Source of the DNA: Fonsecaea monophora
Lineage: Eukaryota > Ascomycota > Eurotiomycetes > Chaetothyriales > Herpotrichiellaceae
DNA: 64,000 nt
Assembly: GCF_001642475.1 (NCBI RefSeq)
Contig: NW_019174012.1
Location: 83,144-147,143 of the forward strand
Direction of reading: 5' to 3'
Shown here: piece after piece, positions 43,759 to 54,787 of the stretch
How positions within the stretch are numbered: the first letter of the stretch is position 1
Layout of the letters: the number at the start of each line of letters is the position of its first letter
Notes under the pieces: generated by a model
Databases searched by the model: none
Seen by the model: the letters and a program-made list of their open reading frames with translations, nothing else
Told to the model about the DNA's origin: nothing
Program-made: the position numbers and the translations under genes

Positions 43759-45554
43759 ATGGCGAAGGTCCGTGCATCAACAGTATGTTCAGGCCGTGAA
43801 GGCTACACTCGAGCATCTGTGGTGATTATTGGTGCTGGGATATCTGGTATATGTATGGCTATAGATCTGCTGAGGAGGACCAAGAGCCGCGACTTTGTAA
43901 TCTTTGAGAAATCGTCGGGACTTGGGGGAACCTGGAGGGATAACCGCTATCCCGGCTGTTGTTGTGATGGTAAGTTGACATTGTGAGATCACCATTCGGC
44001 CGCTAATATCGCAGTTTGGTCACACCTCTACAGTTACTCCTTTGAGCAGAACCCCGGTTGGACGCGAGAGTACGCTGGTCAGGAGGAAATCTTGGACTAT
44101 TTGTTGCGAGTTGCACACAAGTACGACCTCTACCGATATATTCGATTTAACACGTCTGTCGAAAAAACGAACTGGGACGATAAGTCCAAGACCTGGAATA
44201 CCACCGTACAAGTTCAAGGAGGTAAAGACGCCGAATTTGGCCGTACTTACACCATCAAGTCCGACTTTCTTGTGTCGGCTGTGGGCCAGCTCAACATCCC
44301 CAGAGTACCCAATATTGACGGGCTGCCCGAGTTTGAAGGCAAAGTAATGCACAGTGCAAGGTGGGACTGGACATACGATCTGAAAGGCAAAAAGGTCGCC
44401 ATCATCGGCTCGGGTTCAACTTCTGCACAGATCACCCCCGAGGTTGCCAAAGTCGTGGAGTCTTTGACCGTCTTCCAGCGAACACCGAACTGGGTTGTTC
44501 CCCGCATGAACGCAGACATTCCGGCATGGAGACGATATATCTATCAATATCTGCCGATTATTCGTGAAGCAAAGCGATCGCGCATGTGGAATTTTCGCGA
44601 GACAACCTTCGCGAACGTGGTAAAGCCCACCGACGAGACTTCCGAGCAAGTGAAAGCGTTATGCTTGGCCCATATGCACGCACAACTTCAGGACAATGAA
44701 AGTCTTTGGCAACAGCTTACACCCGATTATCGGCCCGGATGCAAGAGAATCATTGTTTCTGATGATTTCTATCCGACCTTCCTTCGGCAAAATGTGAAGC
44801 TTGAAACACGCCCGATCAGCAGAGTCTCTCCAACGGGGATTGTGGTAGAGGGCGACGAGCAGAACTTTGACCTGATCATTCTCGCCACGGGCTTCAAAAC
44901 CGTCGACTTCATGTACCCTATTGAGGTCACAGGACATGCGGGGAAGCTGGGCGCAACCTTGTGGCAGAATGGCGCTGAGGCACTATATGGTATCTGCGTA
45001 GAATCGCTTCCAAATTTTGCTATGCTCTATGGCCCAAACACCAATTTGAGCCACAACAGCATCATCCTGATGATCGAAGCACAGAGCCGTTACATTGCCG
45101 CCTTGATCAAAGCTGTTTCCACCATGCGAGCGGCAGATGCACAATTTTCTATCGAGCCCAAAGCAGCCAGGGTGAAAGAGTACAATGCCGGCCTCCAAGC
45201 TGACCTTGCAACAACGGCCTATGCCGACCCTGGGTGCAATAGCTGGTACAAACTAGACGGCTCAGGGAAGATCACAAACAATTGGTCAAAGACTGTACTG
45301 GAATATCAACACGTAAGTACTAGTCATCTCCTCTCTTCTCGGCGTTATACTGAACAATCTTGTCCCAGCTTGTGAGCAGGGTCGTGTGGGCCGATTACCA
45401 GATATCTGGAAGTGAGTCTGGCACCAAGAAGGCCTGTGATTCTGTTGAGGAACTCGGACGTGCGGTGGAGGAGTTCACGATTCGTAAAGCACTTCCTGGG
45501 CTCTCTGGATACACAATTGCCGCGGCGCTGCTTTTCCTAGCTCTGCGGAATTGA
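43759..45554 (+). CDS. Baeyer-Villiger-type FAD monooxygenase with C-terminal hydrophobic tail
   Basis: Three exons (43759-43969, 44015-45312, 45369-45554) give 564 residues. FAD site: SVVIIGAGISGICMAIDLL (about residues 20-38) and LGGTWRDNRYPGC. BVMO fingerprint: FEGKVMHSARWDWTYDL. NADPH site: KVAIIGSGSTSAQITPEVA. Later: FDLIILATGFKTVDFMYPIE, then LYGPNTNLSHNSIILMIEAQ. Such enzymes insert oxygen beside a ketone to give an ester or lactone. The last exon ends with GYTIAAALLFLALRN, a tail-anchor-like segment that could fix the enzyme to the ER or peroxisome membrane. It is head-to-head with the SnoaL-like gene and tail-to-tail with the enoyl-CoA hydratase. Confidence 0.92.
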
Positions 45555-45820
45555 GATTTCACTAGCCAGTGAGGATGATAGAAAATGACATTGTCGCACT
45601 TTCCTGCAATTTCTAGGTCAGCTGGTGTCCCCTGATCCAAGATAGTGTCCCCGGCCAGCCTGATATGGGGTCCAAAAAACCGTCCATCTTATTGTAGCAA
45701 TAGCCGACCAAATTCTACACTGGGTTCACATTGCATCACCGATATCCGCAATTGAATCTTGAAATCAATCCCCCCGCGATGAATACCAAACTTGTTTCCA
45801 GAAACATTGATTCATCTAAG

Positions 45821-46846
45821 TTAGAGCTTAGAGGCGTATCTAGAACCAGGCCGCAGGGTTCCGATGTCTATCTGAGGCCACCAAGGCCAGGTTTCCGGGG
45901 CATCTTCTTGCATGTTCCCCTTAAAAACTGGAGGTCTCTTTTCGAAGAAGCTATCCACCCCTTCTTTATTATCCCGAGTTCCGAAAAGTTGATGTAGCAG
46001 TCTCGAGTCTAACAGGTGCGTCTCCTCTGCGCTGTTAGGGCCATAATTCATGAGATCACGCATCAGCTTCAACGAGACCGAGGACGAGTACGTCGCAAGC
46101 TCATCTGCAAGCTCAAGCGCTCGTCGGAATGTCTCTTCTGGAGTTGGATGAATCTCGGAGAACAATGACCGCATCAACGGATGGTCTGCGCGATAGACGC
46201 CTCCAGTGGCCGTGACGTGAAGAGCTTTAGACAAGCCGATCAGTCGGGGCAGGAAATAAGACGAGCATGCGTCCATGACTATTCCTCGGCGCGAGAAAAC
46301 GAACCCGATCTTCGCATCAGCACTAGCGATCCGGATGGTCGCCGGTAGGCACATGGTGACGCCGATGCCCACTGCCGCACCGTTGATGGCGGTTATCGTG
46401 GGTTTGGAGCACTGGTGAATGGCGAGAACGGCTCTTCCACCGCTTCATCGCATTAGGTTGCAGCCATAACAGATGAAAGCAGGACCAACTTACCGATCTC
46501 TGTGATCAGCATCTCTTTCGCTTTTCTTGATGGTGTCTTGACCACCTTTGTTCGTGCTCCCCGGCCAGCCAATTTCTAGATCAGCTCCGGCACAAAATGC
46601 GCTGCCAGCGCCGGTCAGGACCACGACCTTGACCCGCGAGTCGACGTTGACCAGACGGTACACCGTCTCGATGCTGCTGCGCATCGGCCCGGTAAAAGCG
46701 TTCTTTTTGGATGGCCTATTGAGTCTGATGACCAGCACTGGTGTTGGAGTTGGAGACGACTCTGGGACGTGCAGCACTTCAATGTCGGGCAGGGCAAGAG
46801 TCATGTAAGACTGGGGTGTCTCTACCAGGGCCGTCGAATGATACAT
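45821..46846 (-). CDS. Enoyl-CoA hydratase/isomerase with peroxisomal SKL signal
   Basis: Two exons (46494-46846, 45821-46442; 51 bp intron) give 324 residues. The crotonase fold shows VLVIRLNRPSKKNAFTGPM, VVVLTGAGSAFCAGADL (oxyanion hole), then KPTITAINGAAVGIGVTMCL and IGFVFSRRGIVMDACSSYF. The last three residues are SKL (…SRYASKL), the classic type 1 peroxisomal import signal. The start at 46846 (MYHSTALVETPQ) is preferred; Met at 46804 is possible. It hydrates or isomerises an enoyl-CoA in beta-oxidation. Together with the adjacent acyl-CoA oxidase on the same strand it supplies two consecutive steps. Confidence 0.92.
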
Positions 46847-47676
46847 GGTTGCTTGTCGACGACGATGATGGTGCAATTGCAACGCCCAAAGTCCTAACTT
46901 GCAGTACTGAGCTGAGTTTAATGTCCTGCGCAAGACCTGTGCTCGACGGATGCTAAGGGAGGTTGAAGTACTGCTGCGCAGCTCTGACCGAAAACTGAAT
47001 GGGATAACTTCCCAGCCCCGTACCCCGTGCCGACCAGGTCAAACTTGGCTACTATGATCCGATGCAGTGGGGTATCTGGACGACGGTCCACTACCTGCGC
47101 AGCCCACCGCCGCTGACTGGCCGGGTCAGAAGCGCATGAGTAAGTGGCTCTTTGTCACTCCAGCTTGGCACGTTTAGTCAACTTCAATTACTCGTGCTGG
47201 ACTCAGGTACCAAAATTTCGCAGCATGCGTCTCGCTCTACTGTCCAGAAGTATTGTGATTGTGTCTGGCTAGCCCTTCTTGACTAAGGTCTGTTTGTCGA
47301 ATGCAATAACGCAGACGCTTCGATACCGCCCAAACAGACATCAAGGGAGCGGTAGTATTCTGTATTTCTGTATTCCGCGGCTCGTAAAAAGAATCCTTGC
47401 TAGAAGACGAAAGTGCCGAGGAGGGTGCACATGAGACCTAGCTAGGTAGGAGGGCGAGCCTACATACCACAGTATGTGCACGAGAGGAACGAAAGGCACA
47501 TGACTGACGACACCCGAGGCGTATGGGAAAGTATCATCGGAGGTGGTTCATTGTTCACAACACAATATTATTTCTGAATGCAATCTCTAACCCCGTCACT
47601 AGGAGGATGGGCCGAACAAGTGGACAGTTGCACGTGTGGAGTAGTTTCTGTGTAGTTTCCATATTTTTTTGGGCAA
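46847..47676. other. Intergenic, 0.83 kb
   Basis: Upstream of the hydratase and downstream of the oxidase. It contains CATGACTGACGACAC near 47500, a TGAC-rich element that may be regulatory; otherwise nothing. Confidence 0.4.
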
Positions 47677-49856
47677 TTACATTCTTGCTCGACTTCCCTG
47701 GTAATTCCTCCACAAAGACCTTGCACGCAAGATAGTTGGCCGAATCAAACTGTTGTCGCTCAGTTGACTCTTTTGTGCTATGTCCCATAGCGCCTCGTAT
47801 GGTGTCCTGTCTTTCCGTGTGAAGACGCTGTTCAATTCAGTGTCTGTGAATCCAAAGGCTTCAATGATCGGGTCAACACATTGCGTAAATGAGGAGATGG
47901 CATCTCGATGCGCTGTCCGCAAGCTTTGGATGTCCTTCTCGGAAAGGTATTCGCTGCCTACAAATGCCTCCAGGCCCTCAAGCATTGTAGTGAGAGAGAA
48001 CTATCCGAGTTAGTGACGTCCATCAATCTGCCGAAGAAATCGTTATACTTGCCACATTCGCTAGTGCCTCCATCTTCGCTGCATGCTCTTCTGGACATTG
48101 CTTGACCTGGCTTTGCAGGGCCCTCCAGAAAGTCAAGTCGGCATGCGCCATCGCTAGTTCACGCACGTCATAACTTGTGTCTTCTTCTCTATATGTTTCG
48201 TTGATATGCGTCTGTGCCAGGCGAGCGCTGCGTCGTTCCAAGAAGTCCTCCTGGTTGCTCAGGATGAACCAATCGGTATGACCAGTCACTGCTGCTCTGC
48301 TGGCCATACTCTGCCGATTCCTCAGTCGAGAAACATAGGACAGCGCAGAAATAGACTTTTCAGTACCACTTCTCGAAGTCAGTAATTCGTCTTGCCCGAC
48401 CAGAAAGATCGCTTACTTTTTCCAGTGTTTAACGACAGCCTTCCCAATCTGCTGAGACAAGATGTATGTGTCTCCTTCGTACGTTCTCGACGGCGAAAGA
48501 TACGCATGTAGCAAGCCCAGGCCTGCGTATGCCATGTTTCCTGGAGCAGTCAGTAGGCACGACAGTGTATTGAGATCAGCGTCACGTACCCTGTCCGCCG
48601 CAACAAAGGCGAGCCACCTCGATATCTCTAACTCCGCGCTCTGTCACCCAGATCTTGCCTCCAACTGTCTGTAAATGGAGATCTTCCGGATCGGAATCTT
48701 TCAGGTTGTCAATCTGCTTCTTGACTTGCCGCCCGAAGAACATCATTGGTAATGCCTAGATAGTTCAATAGTAGGCACAAAAGAGTAGAAATAGGGTGTA
48801 ACTGACCCGACAGAGAGCTGGATAGAGTCGATTCTTTACGCTGGCATAGTTAATCACGAGGGTCTCCTTTCCATCCTTCTTGTTAAACTGTCGTCGGAAT
48901 GCAGTGTATCGGAGGGCGATGATGACGGCTTTAGCAACATCCTGTCCAATTTCTGCTATCATGAGACCTCGTATAATCACCATGGACGTGTAAGAATGTT
49001 TAGAGTTGGTACTTCCACGATATGTCCCGTTCCGGTCTAAAGACGCCATACCAGCCAGCATTTGACTTCTTGGAATCCGTTTATTTGTGAACTTCATGGT
49101 GCCGTTATCCACGGTATTGAACGACCCAAGAGATTTTGGCCCCTGATCGTAGACGAGGACATTAGGCTCGAGCTCATGTGTTACCATATCGCGAACTTGG
49201 ACAATGAAAACATGATTTCCCAAGTCTTTTCCGAATACAAGCAGCCTTGCAACTACTAGCGCGTGAGTCGCTAGAATACCTAGGGCACCAATCCAGTACT
49301 TATGGCTTGATACCGTCGGCGAGTCGAGAATGAACTCATCCGTGGCCGGATCGAAAGTTGCGGTCGTTTCGATACCCTTGACATTACTGCCGTGTCCAAG
49401 TTCGGTCTGCGCATAACTGCCACTGATTTCGTACTTTTCTGCTTTAGGGATCCAGTATGCCTGCTGTTCTGGGCTCATTGTAGTCTGGAGATTTCTGAGA
49501 AATACTTCCATCCACTGTTAATCGACGTAAATGAATCTAGATAATAAGCACAGGCTAAACTTACTTCTGTAATTTACACCTAGCGGGGAAACATCCGGAC
49601 TGACGATTCTCAACGCATCGAGAAAGTGTTCATTGGTCCAGCCGAATTTCATCTTGAGCTCAAGGATTTCAACACTCTGCTGGAATCGAAATATCCAAAG
49701 ATCTCGCCTGCTGAGCTCGTAGACGTCGGGGCATGTCGTTTTCAATGGGAATTCCGACAAGACCTGGATGATTTCGTGCCGTCTCCTGAGTTCATCTTCC
49801 CCCCAAATATGTTTTGCGAGTGATAGCCTATTTAGTGACATGGATAGCGGTGCCAT
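47677..49856 (-). CDS. Acyl-CoA oxidase (peroxisomal type)
   Basis: Six exons (49565-49856, 48807-49504, 48590-48755, 48417-48540, 48056-48368, 47677-48000) give 638 residues. Landmarks: PLGVNYRIFLRNLQTTMSPE across the first intron, ISGSYAQTELGHGSNVKGIE (FAD/substrate loop), SHKYWIGALGILATHALV, FTNKRIPRSQMLAG, MVIIRGLMIAEIGQDVAKAV, RRQFNKKDGKETLVINYASV, VARLCCGGQG and SPSRTYEGDTYILSQQIG with the catalytic Glu region. It oxidises an acyl-CoA to trans-2-enoyl-CoA with O2, producing H2O2, just before the hydratase step. It ends in ARM, an acceptable but weak PTS1. The fifth intron needs a rare GTGGCA donor to keep frame; the stronger nearby donor GTATAAC breaks it. Confidence 0.88.
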
Positions 49857-51011
49857 GCTTCGTACTCGAGCTCTGTCGTCTGTAGAGTGCAATGGTTTGG
49901 GGAGATTCAGCACTACCTATGAATGTCGACCACGCGACACTGAGGTAATTAAGCATTACGTAACTTCGCTCGCTCTCGGTGACCTGCGTCTGCATCATAT
50001 TGATCCGAGACCTGGCCGAATCTGTGGTATTGAAGGCCCAGCTATGTCTTGAAGCATCTTGAGAACCTCGGAGCTTGCAATGTTGACGTTAAAGCCCTTG
50101 CCTACAGTCCAGACAAATTTCCCTCTGCCATTCAAGGTACTTGGAACATTCATGTTGAGCTCATGCCACTGTAGACATTCCTGGCGTTGTAGACGACAGG
50201 AAATACTGACCGAATCACTATGATCCTTGCGTGTCAACTTGAAAACCAACATCGAGGAGGACCAACAATCCGACCAAAGTCCCCTGACGGGAAACGGACG
50301 AGATCATTATCAATGCGGCAGGGGGTTTTGCATAACAGGGTCAACAAAGTGTGCGTCGCTTGCCAAAATCTCCGCCACTGATTTACTTCGCCCTTCTGGT
50401 GGTCAGACATTGCCGTCGTGGGCTTAGCCGGTGCCATCTCATAGCATTCAAGTGCCAAACAGGCCATCCAACTCTCGCGAGCCAGCAGAGGATATCGATT
50501 CCAGCCCGACCTGTTCATCTCCAGTGCAGCGGCAATCGGGCCAGGGAACGCAGCTGCGACGCACAATCTCAACTGACAATCCGGAAAGCATGCCAGGTTA
50601 CGAGGATAGTTGGGATGACTGGAACGCACCTTTTTGTCCTCTAGAATCACCCTCCATAAAGGACAAAGATGATCCCTCAGTGGTGCTGAAAAGGTCACTG
50701 GCTGCCACCCCCTGCACTTGGTCAGGGTGACATAGCAGTGGAGTAAGTAAAGCAGCAGTTTGGTGCCGTCACATTAATTGATGACTTAACCAAGTTTGGC
50801 TATACACAGGACAGCAGGCCTCTGTCCGTGCTATTCAATGGAGACCGTCCATTCGCCAGCGTAGACACTGCCAAAGGCTTCAGCTGTCACTAATGGACGG
50901 AGTCATTGAAATTGGTCGAAGTAATCTTATATACACGATTTCCTTTATTTTCTTCTGCGCCACTTGACTATATACGTATCTTGCGAATGCCGACCGCCTG
51001 CGGAATGCTTG
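49857..51011. other. Region without a supported gene, 1.2 kb
   Basis: Open frames exist on both strands (minus 50234-50698 and plus 50431-50730), but neither has a recognised domain or consistent exons. Possibly a decayed or lineage-specific gene. It includes the upstream region of the acyl-CoA oxidase. Confidence 0.4.
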
Positions 51012-51572
51012 TTACTTCTGCGTTTCCGTTAATCTCTTCCACTTGACCTTTATGATCCTGTCCTCGCCAAAAAATCCGATTAGGTCCACACTCTCCAATG
51101 TCAAGTATTCACCATCCTGCTCCTCCTTTATTTCAAACCGTCTTTTTTGTGTCTGCCCCTTCAGACTAGGCATATTCGTTATATCAGCGCGATGGAGCAC
51201 AAATTGAGCTCCTGTGTTACCATCATCTTCTAGGAAGAACGGTCCGCTGTAGGCCATGTAGGCTCCTCCTACTGACTGGAGACTGGGTGAAGCCCCCAAT
51301 GTAATGTCGGTGGCATTAGGGCATTTTTGACCAGAGGTGAGGAACTGGGCACCCATATACCCATCCGAGGTATATATTATCATCGCCTGAGCATCAGGAC
51401 CCATTGGTTGTATCATGTTTGAAGGGTCGTTGGGAAGGAAAGCGTAGTGGTCCACCATGTGCCACGCTCCGCACAGCGGGTGAGGACAAGAGGTCAGGGA
51501 TGGAGAAAGGGCGGGAGAGACTCCCATATTCAGAGGATTGCTGGCGAGGAGATAGCAGATGCGGGACAGCAT
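51012..51572 (-). CDS. Lipocalin-like domain protein
   Basis: Intronless in this model, 186 residues from ATG 51572; Met at 51527 is another possible start. The core reads LCGAWHMVDHYAFLP, then QPMGPDAQAMIIYTSDGYMG, the typical beginning of the lipocalin-like (Lipocalin_5) fold, and later AYMAYSGPFFLEDD and FFGEDRIIKVKWKRL. Such proteins occur next to fungal oxidative gene clusters, where some act as isomerases or cyclases and others simply bind hydrophobic intermediates. It is divergent from the short-chain dehydrogenase. Confidence 0.8.
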   Translation of the reverse strand: MLSRICYLLASNPLNMGVSPALSPSLTSCPHPLCGAWHMVDHYAFLPNDPSNMIQPMGPDAQAMIIYTSDGYMGAQFLTSGQKCPNATDITLGASPSLQSVGGAYMAYSGPFFLEDDGNTGAQFVLHRADITNMPSLKGQTQKRRFEIKEEQDGEYLTLESVDLIGFFGEDRIIKVKWKRLTETQK

Positions 51573-52145
51573 CAGAATACAACGATCTGTACGACACCAG
51601 TCCAGATCAACAGTGAGCCCACGCTCGAAGCCTGGTACGGCGCTGCTGCCTCTCTTCTTGTTTTGAAGTCTTGCAACCCCTGAGTAATGGTTGATGTGTC
51701 AGAGCCATTTCCCGGAGAATGACTCTGCGCTCCAAATGATGTGGCACGTTCACGTGTTCCCCACAGCCATTTCATCTCAGGAATTCACTAGCTCTTTGAT
51801 TTACGGTCCATCAATGACACATGTAAGATGGTATAAGAGGCCCTCTGAACGTGGGTCAGTAGTACCCGTCTGACAACCTTACCTGGAGTGACGATTGAAT
51901 AATCTGCAGGGGGCTCGCTGTGTTGCTAGCGGACGAGCGGCATGTCCTAAATTACACGGTTATGGACTGGCCAATGTAGGTATCAAAATTTCCGCTCGGC
52001 TCCCGGTATAAGCTTACTCACTCATAATTACTCAAGCACATATCCCCTGGTCCTCGCCATAGCATGATTGAGTCAGATATATACTCGTATCGCGCTGCAA
52101 AAGATCATTGCTGAGTCGCGGCATCTTGATAACCTATGTTGTGCC
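51573..52145. promoter_or_regulatory. Divergent upstream region of lipocalin-like and SDR genes
   Basis: 573 bp between the two start codons. TGAGTCA at 52069-52075, about 70 bp before the SDR ATG, is a perfect AP-1/Gcn4-type bZIP site. The link to the cluster's bZIP is inference. Confidence 0.4.
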
Positions 52146-53227
52146 ATGGCTACAAATTCACCAGTCGCCATTATTACTGGGGGCGGTACGAGGATCAAGC
52201 TCGCTTCCTTTCCGAACGTATGACTAATCGGCTGTGACAGCTTCCGGCATAGGACTCGCTACGGTAGAGCGTCTGGTTGAGCTTGGCTGGAACGTGTCCA
52301 TTATTGATTTCAACGGTGCTGGAGCAGACATTGCAAAGTGCCTCGGCGAGCAGACGTTCTTCCACCAGGCCAACGTTGCGTCGTACGAAGCGCAGGCTGA
52401 TGTGTTCTCCCAGACCTACAAGAGATGGGGTCGGATAGACTTCGGTCAGTAATAGATATCCAAGCAAGAGTATTACAAAAAAATGACCGTGTGCACAGTC
52501 TTTGCTAATGCAGTAAAACGTACCCTACTGTCCATGAGTTAACCATGGTAATTTTGTGGAGCAGGGTATTCTGGACCGAGAAGATTTCTGTGCACCTTCT
52601 GAGGCGTCTGGCGACGATGGCCCACCTCGGCCCGATGTGTTGGTCATTGACGTCGACTTGTACGGCGTCGTATGGTCCACGTATCTAGCTCTTCACTATT
52701 TTCGCAAGAATGCTTCCAAAGCCGGCAAGCTGGCAATGACTTCAAGCTCTGCAGGCATTTATGCGTGCTCCGAGATTCCCCTTTATGCTGCTGCTAAGCA
52801 TGGCGTAAGTACGAACGACCTCCCTGGATCATGGACGAAGTTGGTTTCCTGACCCTACTAGATCATCGGCCTTGCCCGTGGCCTCGGTAAACGGATGAAG
52901 GAACAAGGAGAACCGATCACCGTCAATGCCATTCTGCCAGGGATGGTGGCGACCGGCATTCTGAGCGGAGAGATTGTACAGAGCGTTCCATTACAGTATA
53001 AGACACCCGCTTCATTGATCGTAGATGCAGTGGAGATGATCCTCAAGGACGACTCATTGACTGGACAAGCCATTGAGTGCAGTGGAGCAGAGATCGTCCT
53101 CAGACCAGCGCTTCCCTTTGTTAACAAGGCGTCAGAATATACCGCTGGTGGGAAGTATAGAGAAGGCGGAAATGCTGATGCGGTTCTACAGTTTGGGCAA
53201 CAGAGGGGGAGGCAATTTGATATGTAG
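52146..53227 (+). CDS. Short-chain dehydrogenase/reductase (15-PGDH-like)
   Basis: Five exons (52146-52185, 52241-52444, 52499-52512, 52565-52804, 52862-53227), including a 14-bp micro-exon, give 287 residues in frame. The N-terminal Rossmann motif TGGASGIG is formed across intron 1, the micro-exon completes VFANAG, and the catalytic set is SSSAGIY plus YAAAKHG (Tyr-x3-Lys). Asp follows beta-2 in IIDFNGAG, which favours NAD(H). It resembles fungal 15-hydroxyprostaglandin-dehydrogenase-like SDRs, which oxidise secondary alcohols. Making a cyclic ketone for the BVMOs is a plausible role. Confidence 0.9.
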
Positions 53228-54787
53228 CCGAGCAGCAGAAATCACTATAGACCTGGTCATCGGGTGAAACGTCAGTCTATCACTTCCGAGACAATTGATT
53301 TGTTGAGAACGCCTAATGAAAGCCATCCTCAGTGGAACATGTACAGTGCAAGACTATGGGTTGGCGGTGAATAGGCCCATGGAGACTTGATATCGAAGTA
53401 CGGAACGCAGGTTGATCATCACCAAAGGTAAAGATAAGGCAAGTTTAGTCAGGCGACTTAGTGACTCGATCAATAATCCGTTCCTAGTCATGTAGCAGTC
53501 TGGTAGCCTGACAAAGCAATGTTCAGCCTTGATACGCAATGCAGCTGCTTGCTTCTGATACTCTTTTCTCGATGGGCGCACCTCCTGCCAAGTTCATGAC
53601 CGTAAGGGGACTATCTTTGCCTAGCTTCGCATCTTGTATGTTCTGATTGTGCCCGCATATTTGGAGAACATGGGCTTCTTCTGACCAAGACAGTAAATGA
53701 GGTCAAGCGCTCTTGTCCAAAGTAGCCTACCGCGGCACGGGAACAAAATTGATCCAGTCCAACGTCTTCTCTCGTCTCGAAAGACCACGATTCTGCAACG
53801 AAATTGATCCGGCGCAGGCAATGCGAGGGATCTCTCACAGATTGGTCGTATTTCTCATCCGGATGCGGCTGCTTTCTAGCTCCATGTTGGCGGCAGTGTT
53901 GATTGATTGCAAGGCCCTGTAATTATCTCATGAACTCACCTCTGGGATGGACGGCTCGGGGATCTAATTGTAGCGGTTGAGCCCAGCATCCTGATGATCC
54001 GTGACGGAGAGGTAGATGTGACGAATCTGGCAAGCCTTCCTTTTAACGCATGCACTCGGCATCGATCCTGTTGGCCACTGCTGCATTCAGCTCTCTACCT
54101 GGTCGTGCACTTGAGGCTTTGATCCCTAAAGATCTCTTCTGAAATGACGACTCGCTGCTCAGCATCCTCACTGTCGTTGGAGTAGATGTCACGCAGACGA
54201 AACCATTGCCGCAGTCCGTGGGATGAACTGGCGCGTTCGCAATGATGATGTCGGAATAAGCTGTCAGAATCGTTGTCCTGAAGGTCTGAGAAATGCCGGC
54301 GCCGTGTCTCAAGGTGATATTTGTTTTTCCCATCCTCAATCATGACATGTTAAGCCGACGCTAAGTGAAGAACTTGAATCCCTCCATCGCCACGCCCAGA
54401 GCGATCCGCGGAAACAACAACACAATTCCCGGGTCATAAGCTTGAATCCCAGAGTGAGATGAACATTGTGGAGATGAAACACACCATGGAATCTTTGATG
54501 AGGTCTGAAAGTCCCTCCAGGAACAAGGTGTCATGTATTCCCTCGAGGCCTCTCGGTCACTGTTTGCAGAAGTCAGTTATCTATGAAGACATCTTGATTA
54601 GGAACAAAAATAATAATGAATTTCATTTATAAGAAAAAATTAGATTCTTGTGGTCTTGAAGTTCAAGCTCTCGTGCAGTTTTTAGTAGTACTCGAAGACA
54701 TGGGTGTCTGGTCTGTTCAGTTTAGGAGATACAACAGTCTAGCGATATGCACAAAACTGCTTACATAGCTGCATGGCCACTATCTGT
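53228..54787. other. Intergenic, 1.6 kb
   Basis: Between convergent SDR and BVMO genes. A minus-strand frame at 54043-54333 reads DIIIANAPVHPTDCGNGFVC but has no known domain. AT-rich stretch near 54600. No repeat recognised. Confidence 0.4.

Noticed and set aside
49504..49564. A TGGATGGA tandem duplication at the oxidase intron 1 acceptor, first read as a frameshift
   Set aside because: Using the acceptor after GGAAG (49505) gives VNYRIFLRNLQTTM in frame, which fits the family without a gap.
50431..50730. Plus-strand 99-codon frame rich in Ser/Pro
   Set aside because: No domain, no start context and competing open frames on the other strand; not supportable as a gene.
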